A program made the translations under genes and the position numbers. A DNA stretch of 24,957 nt. Origin: GWB1-37-8 sp964646925 (GTDB lineage Bacteria > Patescibacteriota > Microgenomatia > Levybacterales > UBA12049). The notes beneath the pieces are model-generated. The model made no database searches, was not told the origin of the DNA, and saw only the letters and a list, made by a program, of their open reading frames with translations. Positions 12,909 to 18,996 of this stretch are shown here, one piece after another. Where the stretch lies: contig CAZYIC010000010.1 in the NCBI GenBank assembly GCA_964646925.1, positions 1-24,957 of the forward strand. The letters run 5' to 3'. Numbering within the stretch: the stretch's first letter is position 1; each line of letters opens with the position of its first letter.

Positions 12909-13505
12909 ATGAAGAAGGTAAAGGGAAAAATAAAACAGCCTGTAGATGACAACCCCATTGAAAAGCTTCTTGGCATTGGAACGGGAGTAGTTGATGAAAT
13001 TTTAGGATTCTCTAAGTCATCGGGAAAACAGGGAGAAAATCAGTCAAGCGGAGAACTTGCCGAAGGAGAGGAATTAGACCTCAAAGAACTTGCGAAACAA
13101 AAAGAAGAAATTGCACGTATCGAACCGGCCATTAACTATTCAAGAGAAGTCGTTCATGTTGCGGAACAGGCTGTTAATCGGGAAAGCCAAGAAATTGAAG
13201 CTCAACTAAAAGAATTAATGACAGAAATAAAAAAGCTGGTAGACAGCTCGAAAGAATTGCAGTTTCAGTTTAAGGAAATTGCAGTTGAACAGCACGCGGC
13301 AACTCCGGGCAAATATCACAAATCTTTTTTCTCGTGGCTTTTCTCCGTAATCAGGGCTGCCAGAATGAAAGTTGAAGATTCCAATGCATGGCTTGCCGTA
13401 ATGCATAGCAAGAAGAAATCAAGAGAATATGGCGCAATGGCCAAAAAACACGGAACCACGTTTACGCTAAACAATGAGCGCAATGTCGCAACCCAGGTTG
13501 GATAA
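12909..13505 (+). CDS. DUF5660-like protein of CPR bacteria
   Basis: This 198-residue soluble protein has a long central helical, coiled-coil-prone region (residues about 55-125, rich in E/K/Q). Its distinctive C-terminus is KKSREYGAMAKKHGTTFTLNNERNVATQVG; the ending TLxxERxVATQxG is what I associate with DUF5660 proteins of Microgenomates. Function unknown. It starts 15 bases after the trigger factor stop with a Shine-Dalgarno-like AAGGTGAGG, so the two are probably co-transcribed, and a link to nascent-chain or ribosome work is possible but unproven. Confidence 0.6.
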   Translation: MKKVKGKIKQPVDDNPIEKLLGIGTGVVDEILGFSKSSGKQGENQSSGELAEGEELDLKELAKQKEEIARIEPAINYSREVVHVAEQAVNRESQEIEAQLKELMTEIKKLVDSSKELQFQFKEIAVEQHAATPGKYHKSFFSWLFSVIRAARMKVEDSNAWLAVMHSKKKSREYGAMAKKHGTTFTLNNERNVATQVG

Positions 13506-13511
13506 TGTTGC

Positions 13512-13540
13512 TTGACAATGGTCAAAGATAATTGTAAAAT
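13512..13540 (+). promoter_or_regulatory. promoter of the 13553-14835 transcript
   Basis: TTGACA 13512-13517, 17 bases, TAAAAT 13535-13540. The predicted start at about 13547 is 6 bases before the leader ORF ATG at 13553. Confidence 0.75.
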
Positions 13541-13552
13541 AATTATTGTTAA

Positions 13553-13603
13553 ATGAATTTATCAAGATTTTTAGTTAACAAAGTTCTCCTTATTAACCCG
13601 TAA
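13553..13603 (+). CDS. putative leader peptide (16 aa)
   Basis: ATG 13553 opens a 16-codon ORF, MNLSRFLVNKVLLINP, ending in TAA 13601-13603, two bases before a GC-rich segment that can take part in alternative hairpins. It has four Leu codons (TTA, TTA, CTC, CTT), two Val and one Ile; the CTC CTT pair lies inside RNA segment 1. Leu or branched-chain control is suggested but less clear than the Phe leader at 18816. It is too short to judge by coding statistics. Confidence 0.4.
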   Translation: MNLSRFLVNKVLLINP

Positions 13604-13666
13604 TTGGGCGGAGAATTTCTGTTTACTAAAAATAGAAATATGCCCGCCAAGTAGGCGGGTTTTTTT
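13584..13666 (+). terminator. candidate attenuator with terminator in front of the unknown/ParB-like pair
   Basis: Segment 1 TTCTCC 13584-13589 can pair with segment 2 GGAGAA 13610-13615. Segment 2 GGGC 13606-13609 plus ATTTCT 13615-13620 can pair with GCCC 13642-13645 plus AGAAAT 13634-13639. The terminator is GCCCGCC 13642-13648 with GGCGGGT 13654-13660, followed by T6 (7 T in a row from 13660). The T run directly touches ATG 13667. Confidence 0.6.
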
Positions 13667-14203
13667 ATGGTTGAAATAGCAGAGCGAACTTATCAACCCA
13701 CAGAGCAAGGAAAATATGTGGGCACAATAATAGTGTTTCAAAACCCTCGGTATATTATCGATGCAGTTCGAGGAGAAGTTTGGCAAAGACCAGCTGATAT
13801 TCCCTATCGACAGCCTGAAGATGTAATAAGATTATTAAGATCTTTAAGAAGAAATTCATCAGCTCCTCGCAAGATAATCAACAATACAGATAAAATTATT
13901 GCAAAAGGACCTGGACCCTTTTATTCAAATGGGGGAATAGCAGGAAAATCAAGACTCTTTGCTCTTCAAACAGCGCAGAGTCTTTGCGAACATGAAAAAG
14001 CCAGAGTTAAGATGAGTTACCAAAGGGGAGAAATGGGGGATAGAGAATTTAGGTCTCGGTATAGAACCATGGAGAAAATATGGTTTTCTGTAATCCCAGA
14101 AACAAATTTCGATAAGTACAACTTAATCCTCAGGGCTCGAAAAAAAGAACGACCAGGCAAATCGCAAAACCTCCCAACAAGGAAAACTCTATGGGAAGCG
14201 TAG
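13667..14203 (+). CDS. unknown protein, first gene of an attenuated pair
   Basis: This 178-residue basic, soluble protein has no signal peptide or membrane segment. It has many Arg residues (IRLLRSLRRNSS, REFRSRYRTMEK, RARKKERPGKSQ) and a GPGPFYSNGGIAGKSR stretch that could be a flexible or nucleotide-contacting loop. I do not recognise a family. The ATG at 13667 directly follows the T run of a terminator, with GGCGGG 7 bases upstream as the only ribosome-site-like sequence. The 3' end overlaps the next gene by 13 bases, which implies translational coupling, so the two products probably work together. Confidence 0.65.
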   Translation: MVEIAERTYQPTEQGKYVGTIIVFQNPRYIIDAVRGEVWQRPADIPYRQPEDVIRLLRSLRRNSSAPRKIINNTDKIIAKGPGPFYSNGGIAGKSRLFALQTAQSLCEHEKARVKMSYQRGEMGDREFRSRYRTMEKIWFSVIPETNFDKYNLILRARKKERPGKSQNLPTRKTLWEA

Positions 14204-14835
14204 AAACTTTAGCCAAACTAGATCGGCTAGCACTAGTATTAAAACCCGAAAGAAAGGTTGAAAAAAAACCTGTAGTATTGTATACTGCTCCTAACATTAT
14301 GGGACGAAAAGAATTGTCCGAAGGGCAGTATCCTGACGAAGTTAAATTAAAAGAACTCCTTTCCCAAGGAGAACCTTATATTGTACCAATCCAATTTCTT
14401 CATGGACGACAAGAGAAAGAGGAATTTTCTCACCGAAAGAGACTTCTAGCTGAAAGAGAATTGGCTACTAAAGGCATAAGATTCCTATTGGAAGACCCTA
14501 TAGTCACTTGCGCTATCCCTAACAATGGAGATATGCAAATAATCATAATCGATGGTCATCATAGGACAAGATATGCACCTGAATTTGGCATACGGCAAAT
14601 CCCATCCTTAATTTTCACCCCAGATCAATTAACAGATGCCTTTAACGCTCGCTTCTCTCCAAATCCAGCTTCAAATTTAACACCCCAAGAACTCATAATA
14701 AGATTACAGGTTGAAGTAGACATAGCTCAAGCATCGTTTAGAACTCTTCCCGAAGGAAAACGCCCTGTTCTATTCAAAGGTGCCAACAGAGTCGAAGATC
14801 TACCCTTCAAAAAATTTCAGGTAAAAACAAAATAA
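14191..14835 (+). CDS. ParB/sulfiredoxin-fold-like protein
   Basis: This 214-residue protein has a central segment that resembles the ParB N-terminal/sulfiredoxin superfamily core: a strand (TCAIPNNGDMQIIII), the phosphate-binding-like DGHHRTRYAPEFG motif (compare GHHRxxAxxxxG of ParB-like proteins) and a following strand IRQIPSLIF. No helix-turn-helix DNA-binding domain is evident after it, so it is not a typical chromosome-partition ParB. It could be a CTP/ATP-binding enzyme or a nuclease-like protein. It overlaps the preceding unknown gene by 13 bases and converges on tRNA-Val(GAC). Confidence 0.6.
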   Translation: MGSVETLAKLDRLALVLKPERKVEKKPVVLYTAPNIMGRKELSEGQYPDEVKLKELLSQGEPYIVPIQFLHGRQEKEEFSHRKRLLAERELATKGIRFLLEDPIVTCAIPNNGDMQIIIIDGHHRTRYAPEFGIRQIPSLIFTPDQLTDAFNARFSPNPASNLTPQELIIRLQVEVDIAQASFRTLPEGKRPVLFKGANRVEDLPFKKFQVKTK

Positions 14836-14845
14836 GATGTTGTGG

Positions 14846-14919
14846 TGGGCCCTAGAGGAGTCGAACCTCTGACCTTTACAATGTCAATGTAACGCTCTAA
14901 CCAACTGAGCTAAGAGCCC
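14846..14919 (-). tRNA. tRNA-Val (GAC)
   Basis: On the minus strand GGGCTCT pairs with AGGGCCC (one G-U pair), discriminator A, CCA encoded. The anticodon arm is TTACA-TTGACAT-TGTAA (anticodon GAC), with T arm AGAGGTTCGACTCCTCT. Its 3' end converges with the ParB-like gene. Confidence 0.95.
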
Positions 14920-14951
14920 AACCGCTGTAATTTTACCAGAAAAACTGATAG

Positions 14952-14957
14952 TATAAA
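14952..14957 (+). promoter_or_regulatory. -10 box of the dehydrogenase gene
   Basis: TATAAA ends 9 bases before ATG 14967. There is no clear -35 and no Shine-Dalgarno sequence. Confidence 0.5.
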
Positions 14958-14966
14958 AGAACGAAT

Positions 14967-15908
14967 ATGAAAATACTTTTAATTAAAACTGAAGGGGGAA
15001 CTCCTTTGGACATTACCGACAAACATTTAAAACAAATACAAGCCGTAAGAAGCGATATTAAAGTTACGTTAGTATCTTCTCGAGAAAAAGTAAAACTTGA
15101 AAAAGAACTTAAAAATTCAGATATTGTCGCAGGCATTTCTCCCATTGTCGCCTCTGTTTTAAACGGAAAAAATATTGAAAATCTCAAATGGATACATTTA
15201 TTTTCTGCAGGTGTTGAAAAAGTTTTAACTCCGGAAATTAAAAAGTCCAAAATAATTGTCGGTAATTCCTCAGGCATTCATGCAATCCCAATTGCGGAAC
15301 ACGTTTTGGGAATGATGCTGATTTTCACAAGAAGATTTTATGAATCATTCAAAATGCAGCAGCAAAAAATCTGGAAAAAAGATCCGACTGTAACCGAATT
15401 CAAGGAAAAAACAGTAGTGGTGGTTGGGCTTGGAAATATTGGAAAAGAAATCGCCAGACTATCCTATTGTTTGGACGCAAATGTTATCGCAATCAAAAGA
15501 GACGCAAAAAATCAAGATGAAATTTTGGCAAAGGGAGATTTTGTGGTCATATCACTTCCGTTAACTCAGCAAACCAGACATTTATTCAATCTTTCTAAAT
15601 TTAAAAAGATGAAGAAAACCGCAGTTATAATAAATATTGGCAGAGGACCAATAATCAATGAAAAAGACTTAATCACTGCGCTTGAGCAAAAAATTATTGG
15701 AGGTGCAGGACTGGATGTGACCGAAGAAGAACCGCTGTCAAAAGAAAGCAAGCTCTGGGAAATGGAAAATGTGATTATTACCCCTCACCATTCCGGCTGG
15801 TCGGAAAAATACATGGACCGCGCCATAGATTTATTCTGCCTTAATTTAAAAGCATATCTCAAAGGAAAAAAGTTGCCAAATCTCGTTGACAAAACCCGTG
15901 GATACTGA
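14967..15908 (+). CDS. D-isomer specific 2-hydroxyacid dehydrogenase
   Basis: This 313-residue NAD(P)-dependent oxidoreductase interconverts a 2-hydroxyacid and a 2-oxoacid. The Rossmann motif GLGNIG is at about 154-159, and the catalytic set is visible: Arg226 in NIGRGP, a Glu in DVTEEEPL (about 255) and His274 in PHHSG. HAIPIAEHVLGMML is the usual helix before the coenzyme domain. The first 100 residues are the smaller substrate-binding domain. The exact acid (glyoxylate, hydroxypyruvate, phosphoglycerate-like) cannot be read; there is no ACT domain, so it is not full SerA. It has its own -10 box and no evident operon partner. Confidence 0.9.
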   Translation: MKILLIKTEGGTPLDITDKHLKQIQAVRSDIKVTLVSSREKVKLEKELKNSDIVAGISPIVASVLNGKNIENLKWIHLFSAGVEKVLTPEIKKSKIIVGNSSGIHAIPIAEHVLGMMLIFTRRFYESFKMQQQKIWKKDPTVTEFKEKTVVVVGLGNIGKEIARLSYCLDANVIAIKRDAKNQDEILAKGDFVVISLPLTQQTRHLFNLSKFKKMKKTAVIINIGRGPIINEKDLITALEQKIIGGAGLDVTEEEPLSKESKLWEMENVIITPHHSGWSEKYMDRAIDLFCLNLKAYLKGKKLPNLVDKTRGY

Positions 15909-15928
15909 AAAGACATAAAAAGATATAG

Positions 15929-15959
15929 TTGACAAATATAGTAATCCTCTTGCTATACT
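15929..15959 (+). promoter_or_regulatory. promoter of the coiled-coil protein gene
   Basis: TTGACA 15929-15934 and an extended -10 TGc-TATACT 15954-15959 (19-base spacing) end 8 bases before ATG 15968. The TTG of this -35 box is sometimes mistaken for a start codon of the gene. Confidence 0.7.
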
Positions 15960-15967
15960 TTAAATTC

Positions 15968-16333
15968 ATGAAAAAGATTCTCAAACACAAACCACAAGAA
16001 GAACAGTCCATAGACATCCTCAAGCGAGTTGCCAAAAGAGTCGAAGAAGCAACAGTTGATCTTGCATCTATAAAGACCGACGTAAAATTTACAAAACTAA
16101 GACTTTCCAACGTTGAACATAATACGGAAATAATGAAAGTGGATATTGAAAAGTTGAAGTTTGATATCGCAGACGTTAAGGAAGGACTTGAGGATAAATT
16201 AACTGGACTTGAGACCAGATTAAATAAAAGAATAGAGCATGTCGCAGACCTAATAACAGTTGAGCTTGGCGGAAAATTACAAAACCATGAAAAGAGAATC
16301 AAAAAGATGGAGAATATTCAGCAAACCGCTTAG
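15968..16333 (+). CDS. small coiled-coil protein
   Basis: The 121-residue protein is almost entirely heptad-like helix: SIDILKRVAKRVEEATVDLASIKTDVKF, then repeated units such as NVEHNTEIMKVDIEKLKFDIADVKEGLEDKLTGLETRLNKRIEHVADLI. There is no signal peptide or membrane segment once the false upstream start is removed. Similar small coiled-coil proteins are common in CPR genomes and have no known role; oligomerisation or a scaffold role is all that can be inferred. It is transcribed on its own, 39 bases ahead of thrS. Confidence 0.7.
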   Translation: MKKILKHKPQEEQSIDILKRVAKRVEEATVDLASIKTDVKFTKLRLSNVEHNTEIMKVDIEKLKFDIADVKEGLEDKLTGLETRLNKRIEHVADLITVELGGKLQNHEKRIKKMENIQQTA

Positions 16334-16336
16334 TAT

Positions 16337-16365
16337 TTTACAAAACAACCCCCAACTGCTAAAAT
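16337..16365 (+). promoter_or_regulatory. promoter of thrS
   Basis: TTTACA 16337-16342, 17 bases, TAAAAT 16360-16365, ending 7 bases before GTG 16373. A leaderless GTG-start transcript is predicted. Confidence 0.6.
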
Positions 16366-16372
16366 AATCTAG

Positions 16373-17575
16373 GTGGATAAAGCAAATTTAAAAGATCATA
16401 GACAAATTGGTCAGGAACTGGATTTATTTTCTTTTCATGATGTTGCCCCGGGGGCTGTTTTTTGGCATCCAAAAGGCTGGATTATTTATAGAACCCTTCA
16501 GGAATTTATCAGAAAAAAATTGTCCAGAGAGGGTTATCGGGAAATTTTTACTCCAGCTATAGTCAAATCCGATCTTTTCAAAAAATCAGGACACTGGGAA
16601 TTCTACAATGAAAACATGTTCAATCTTGCGCACGAAAAGGAATCGTATTCCCTAAAGCCAATGAACTGTCCCGAAGCATCTTTAGTTTACGCAACCAGAA
16701 CAAGAAGCTATCAGGACTTACCATTAAGATTTTCCGAATTTGGAATTTTGCACCGCAATGAATTGTCAGGCGTTCTGGGCGGGCTTTTCAGGGTCCGCCA
16801 ATTTACGATTGACGATGCTCATCATTTTGTCCGTCCGGATCAAATCCAGGAAGAAATTCACAAGCTTATTCTTCTTATTGTTGATTTTTACGGATCATTA
16901 AATTTCAAGCCTGAATTTTATTTTGCCACAAAACCTGACAAAGCCATGGGAGACCCGGAACTTTGGAAGAAAGCCGAAAAAGATCTTGAGAATGCCTTAA
17001 AAGAAACAAAGGTTAAATATGGAATCAAAGAAAAAGATGGAGCTTTTTACGGCCCAAAAATTGATATTCACATTAAAGATTCGCAAAATAGAGATTGGCA
17101 ATTGGCAACAATTCAATTAGACTTCCAAATTCCGGAACGTCTAAAACTTGAATATATAGATAAAGACGGTAAGCCAAAACGGCCGGCAATTATTCACCGA
17201 GGTATCTTAGGCTCTCTTGAGAGATTCATTGGAATTCTAACAGAACATTATCAGGGAATGTTTCCGTTGTGGCTGGCGCCGGTTCAAGTTGTGATCATGC
17301 CGATTACGGACAAACAAGAAGCTTTTGCAAAAAAAATTGTAGAGGATTTGAAAGAAGAAGGAGTCCGTGCGGAACTGGATAATCGTCCTGAAAGACTGCA
17401 GGCGAAAATTCGAGACGCCTCTTTGCAAAAAATACCATATTTAGGTATAATAGGAGAAAGGGAAATTGAGAACTCAAGTGTTTCTGTTCGCTTAAGAGAC
17501 GGAAAAGACTTAGGATCTCTCAAAATATCTGATTTTTTACAAAGGTTAAAAGAAGAAATTGATAAGAAGATTTAG
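16373..17575 (+). CDS. thrS: threonyl-tRNA synthetase, short form without TGS and editing domains
   Basis: This class II synthetase charges tRNA-Thr in the cytosol. The 400 residues cover only the catalytic core and the C-terminal anticodon-binding domain. Motif 2 is seen around RFSEFGILHRNELSGVLGGLFRVRQFT and motif 3 at GILGSLERFIG. The zinc ligands are the Cys of KPMNCPEA, a His of DDAHHF and the His of IIHRG; the anticodon domain starts near PLWLAPVQVVIMPI. The N-terminal TGS and the N2 editing domain of standard ThrRS (about 640 residues) are missing, and the protein begins directly at DHRQIGQELDLFSF. The start is GTG 16373. It overlaps infC by 17 bases and heads the translation operon. 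Confidence 0.93.
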   Translation: MDKANLKDHRQIGQELDLFSFHDVAPGAVFWHPKGWIIYRTLQEFIRKKLSREGYREIFTPAIVKSDLFKKSGHWEFYNENMFNLAHEKESYSLKPMNCPEASLVYATRTRSYQDLPLRFSEFGILHRNELSGVLGGLFRVRQFTIDDAHHFVRPDQIQEEIHKLILLIVDFYGSLNFKPEFYFATKPDKAMGDPELWKKAEKDLENALKETKVKYGIKEKDGAFYGPKIDIHIKDSQNRDWQLATIQLDFQIPERLKLEYIDKDGKPKRPAIIHRGILGSLERFIGILTEHYQGMFPLWLAPVQVVIMPITDKQEAFAKKIVEDLKEEGVRAELDNRPERLQAKIRDASLQKIPYLGIIGEREIENSSVSVRLRDGKDLGSLKISDFLQRLKEEIDKKI

Positions 17576-18146
17576 TAAAAAAAGACAGGACAATAGAAAA
17601 TTTTATCGGATCAACGATCGTATTTTTGCAACGACGCTTAGGGTTTTAGATCCAGAAGGAAAACAAGTCGGAGTTCTCGCCCGCTACGAAGCACTGCAAA
17701 AAGCAAGAGAGATGGGAGTTGACCTGGTAGAAATTGTCCCGATGGCAAATCCTCCTGTTGTAAAATTGATAGATTTTAAAAAATTTTTATATCAGGAGTC
17801 AAAAAAGAAAAACGAAGAGAAAAAAAGAAGCAAAATTTCGGAAACTAAAGAAATAAGACTTGGACCTTTCATGAATGATCATGACCTGAATACGATGATA
17901 AGACGCGCAACCGGATTTTTGGAGAATAATGATAAGGTAAGACTGATCGTAAAATTCATGGGGCGGCAAATTGCGCATCCGGAATTTGGACAGAAAATAA
18001 TGCAAAAAGTAGTTAGCGCATTATCAAATCTTTCCAAACTTGAAAGGGAACCTCATTTTGAGGGAAAACAGTTAATAGCGATTCTATCGCCCGAGAAAAA
18101 AATTAAAAATGATCCTTCGGCTAACGCTCAGAACAATATTGAGTGA
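17559..18146 (+). CDS. infC: translation initiation factor IF-3
   Basis: IF-3 binds the 30S subunit and checks start codon and initiator tRNA. The N-domain (YRINDRIFATTLRVLDPEGKQVGVL ... ALQKAREMGVDLVEIVPMANPPVVKLIDFKKFLY), the basic linker and the C-domain (KEIRLGPFMNDHDLNTMIRRATGFL ... FMGRQIAHPEFGQKIM) are all present; a charged C-terminal tail follows. No ATG exists in this frame before the conserved N-domain, so the start must be non-canonical: TTG 17559, inside the thrS 3' end, or the adjacent ATA 17562. Rare infC starts are known in other bacteria, where they allow IF-3 to regulate itself. Confidence 0.95.
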   Translation: MIRRFSKKRQDNRKFYRINDRIFATTLRVLDPEGKQVGVLARYEALQKAREMGVDLVEIVPMANPPVVKLIDFKKFLYQESKKKNEEKKRSKISETKEIRLGPFMNDHDLNTMIRRATGFLENNDKVRLIVKFMGRQIAHPEFGQKIMQKVVSALSNLSKLEREPHFEGKQLIAILSPEKKIKNDPSANAQNNIE

Positions 18147-18155
18147 AATCGAAAT

Positions 18156-18350
18156 ATGAAAAAAAAGATTAAAAATTCAGTCAGCAAAAGGTTCAAAGTT
18201 ACCAAAAACGGTAAGGTGATGTTTTCGCACCAATATAAATCCCATTTGAAGATAAATAAATCAGGCTCAAGACTTCGAAGACAAAAAGAACCGGGTCAAT
18301 TAAAAGGGGCGTTCGCGCACAAAATCAAGCAAATGCTGGGCGCAGCCTAA
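18156..18350 (+). CDS. rpmI: 50S ribosomal protein L35
   Basis: This 64-residue, very basic protein has the L35 signature: KNSVSKRFKVTKNGKV near the N-terminus and a C-terminal QKEPGQLKGAF stretch. It is a component of the large subunit. It lies 9 bases after infC in the conserved infC-rpmI-rplT order. It is separated from rplT by an unusually long, palindromic spacer. Confidence 0.95.
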   Translation: MKKKIKNSVSKRFKVTKNGKVMFSHQYKSHLKINKSGSRLRRQKEPGQLKGAFAHKIKQMLGAA

Positions 18351-18356
18351 AAACAG

Positions 18357-18438
18357 AATGTCATTCTGAGTGAAACGAAGAATCTAATAAGATCCTTCAC
18401 TTCGTTCTGCATTGCAGAACTTCGTTCAGGATGACATT
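18357..18438 (+). repeat. palindromic REP/MITE-like element between rpmI and rplT
   Basis: Outer arms AATGTCAT-x-CTGA at 18357-18369 pair with the complement ending at 18438, with a 5-base asymmetry before ACGAAG/CTTCGT. A perfect inner hairpin GTTCTGC 18404-18410 with GCAGAAC 18414-18420 sits on one side. The TGTCATTCTGAGtgAA-cGAAGAATCT wording resembles a dispersed repeat seen in many unrelated bacterial genomes. Confidence 0.65.
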
Positions 18439-18449
18439 ACAAATAAATT

Positions 18450-18800
18450 ATGGCACACGTTAAACGGGGGATGGTATCCCGCAGAAAACACAGAAAATTA
18501 TTAGGCCTTGCAAAAGGATATCTCCAAAACAGAAGCAGGAATGTAAAGCAGGCAAAAGAAGCTGTTTTGCACGCAGGAGCATACGCTTTTCATGGAAGAA
18601 AGACCAAGAAGAGGACATTCAGAACTCTTTGGAACGTGAGAATTTCGCAAGCTGTTAAGCAGGAAGGCATTTCCTACAGTGTTTTTATGAATAAACTTAA
18701 AAAATCTCAGATCGAACTTGACCGGAAAATTTTGGCAAATCTTGCTGCTGAAGATCCTACAACTTTCAAATCTATAGTTGACAGCGTCAAAAAAGCTTGA
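18450..18800 (+). CDS. rplT: 50S ribosomal protein L20
   Basis: This 116-residue basic protein starts MAHVKRGMVSRRKHRKLLGLAKGYLQNRSRN and has the L20 globular domain (AYAFHGRKTKKRTFRTLWNVRISQA ... YSVFMNKLKKSQIELDRKILANLA). It is an early assembly protein of the large subunit. In several bacteria L20 also represses its own operon by binding the leader; no such leader is obvious here. The promoter of the Phe leader lies inside its last codons (18778 onwards). Confidence 0.96.
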   Translation: MAHVKRGMVSRRKHRKLLGLAKGYLQNRSRNVKQAKEAVLHAGAYAFHGRKTKKRTFRTLWNVRISQAVKQEGISYSVFMNKLKKSQIELDRKILANLAAEDPTTFKSIVDSVKKA

Positions 18801-18806
18801 TATAAT
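18778..18806 (+). promoter_or_regulatory. consensus promoter of the Phe leader, overlapped by an inverted repeat
   Basis: TTGACA 18778-18783, 17 bases, TGa-TATAAT 18801-18806: a full match to the sigma70 consensus, inside the rplT 3' end. TTGATATAAT 18797-18806 is repeated perfectly inverted as ATTATATCAA 18823-18832, so the -10 lies in one arm of a 10-bp palindrome with a 16-base centre, a possible operator. Confidence 0.85.
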
Positions 18807-18815
18807 AATTTAATA

Positions 18816-18869
18816 ATGAAACATTATATCAATTCGGCAAATTTTGGATTTTTCTTTACCTTCGCATAG
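18816..18869 (+). CDS. Phe-rich leader peptide of the pheST attenuator (pheM/pheL-like)
   Basis: The ORF ATG 18816 to TAG 18867-18869 encodes MKHYINSANFGFFFTFA: five Phe in 17 residues, clustered at positions 10-16. From memory, E. coli pheL is [15 protein letters not shown] and pheM is [14 protein letters not shown]; the F-x-FFF-x-F pattern and the MKH...FFFTF ends are shared. The start lies about 3 bases after the predicted transcription start. The stop codon touches RNA segment 2 of the attenuator. Its role would be to stall ribosomes when charged tRNA-Phe is scarce. Confidence 0.8.
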   Translation: MKHYINSANFGFFFTFA

Positions 18870-18945
18870 CGGAGGTTGAGTTTTTTGTAAAAACTAGACC
18901 TCCGAGGACGCACCATCCGGTGCATCCACAAGCGGAGGTTTTTTT
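18858..18945 (+). terminator. four-segment transcription attenuator (pheST leader) with intrinsic terminator
   Basis: Segment 1 is ACCTTCG 18858-18864, inside the last Phe codons. Segment 2 is CGGAGGT 18870-18876, segment 3 ACCTCCG 18898-18904 and segment 4 CGGAGGT 18933-18939, followed by T7. Pairings: 1:2 pause hairpin (one G-U); 2:3 antiterminator, extended by AGTTTTT 18879-18885 with AAAAACT 18889-18895; 3:4 terminator, extended by GGA/TCC and GCACC 18910-18914 with GGTGC 18919-18923. The pairings 2:3 and 3:4 exclude each other. Confidence 0.85.
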
Positions 18946-18996
18946 GTGTTCAAAAATAAATTTATAAATAGTACACAAAAGGAGGTGAAAATAACT

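Noticed and set aside
15929..15967. TTG 15929 as start of the coiled-coil gene, giving a hydrophobic N-terminus
   Set aside because: This TTG is part of the TTGACA -35 box, and TATACT lies between it and ATG 15968; the extra residues are promoter sequence.
18946..18996. GTG 18946 start for the small ORF before pheS
   Set aside because: The 17 extra codons translate the spacer and Shine-Dalgarno sequence of ATG 18997; kept only as a possible regulatory coincidence.
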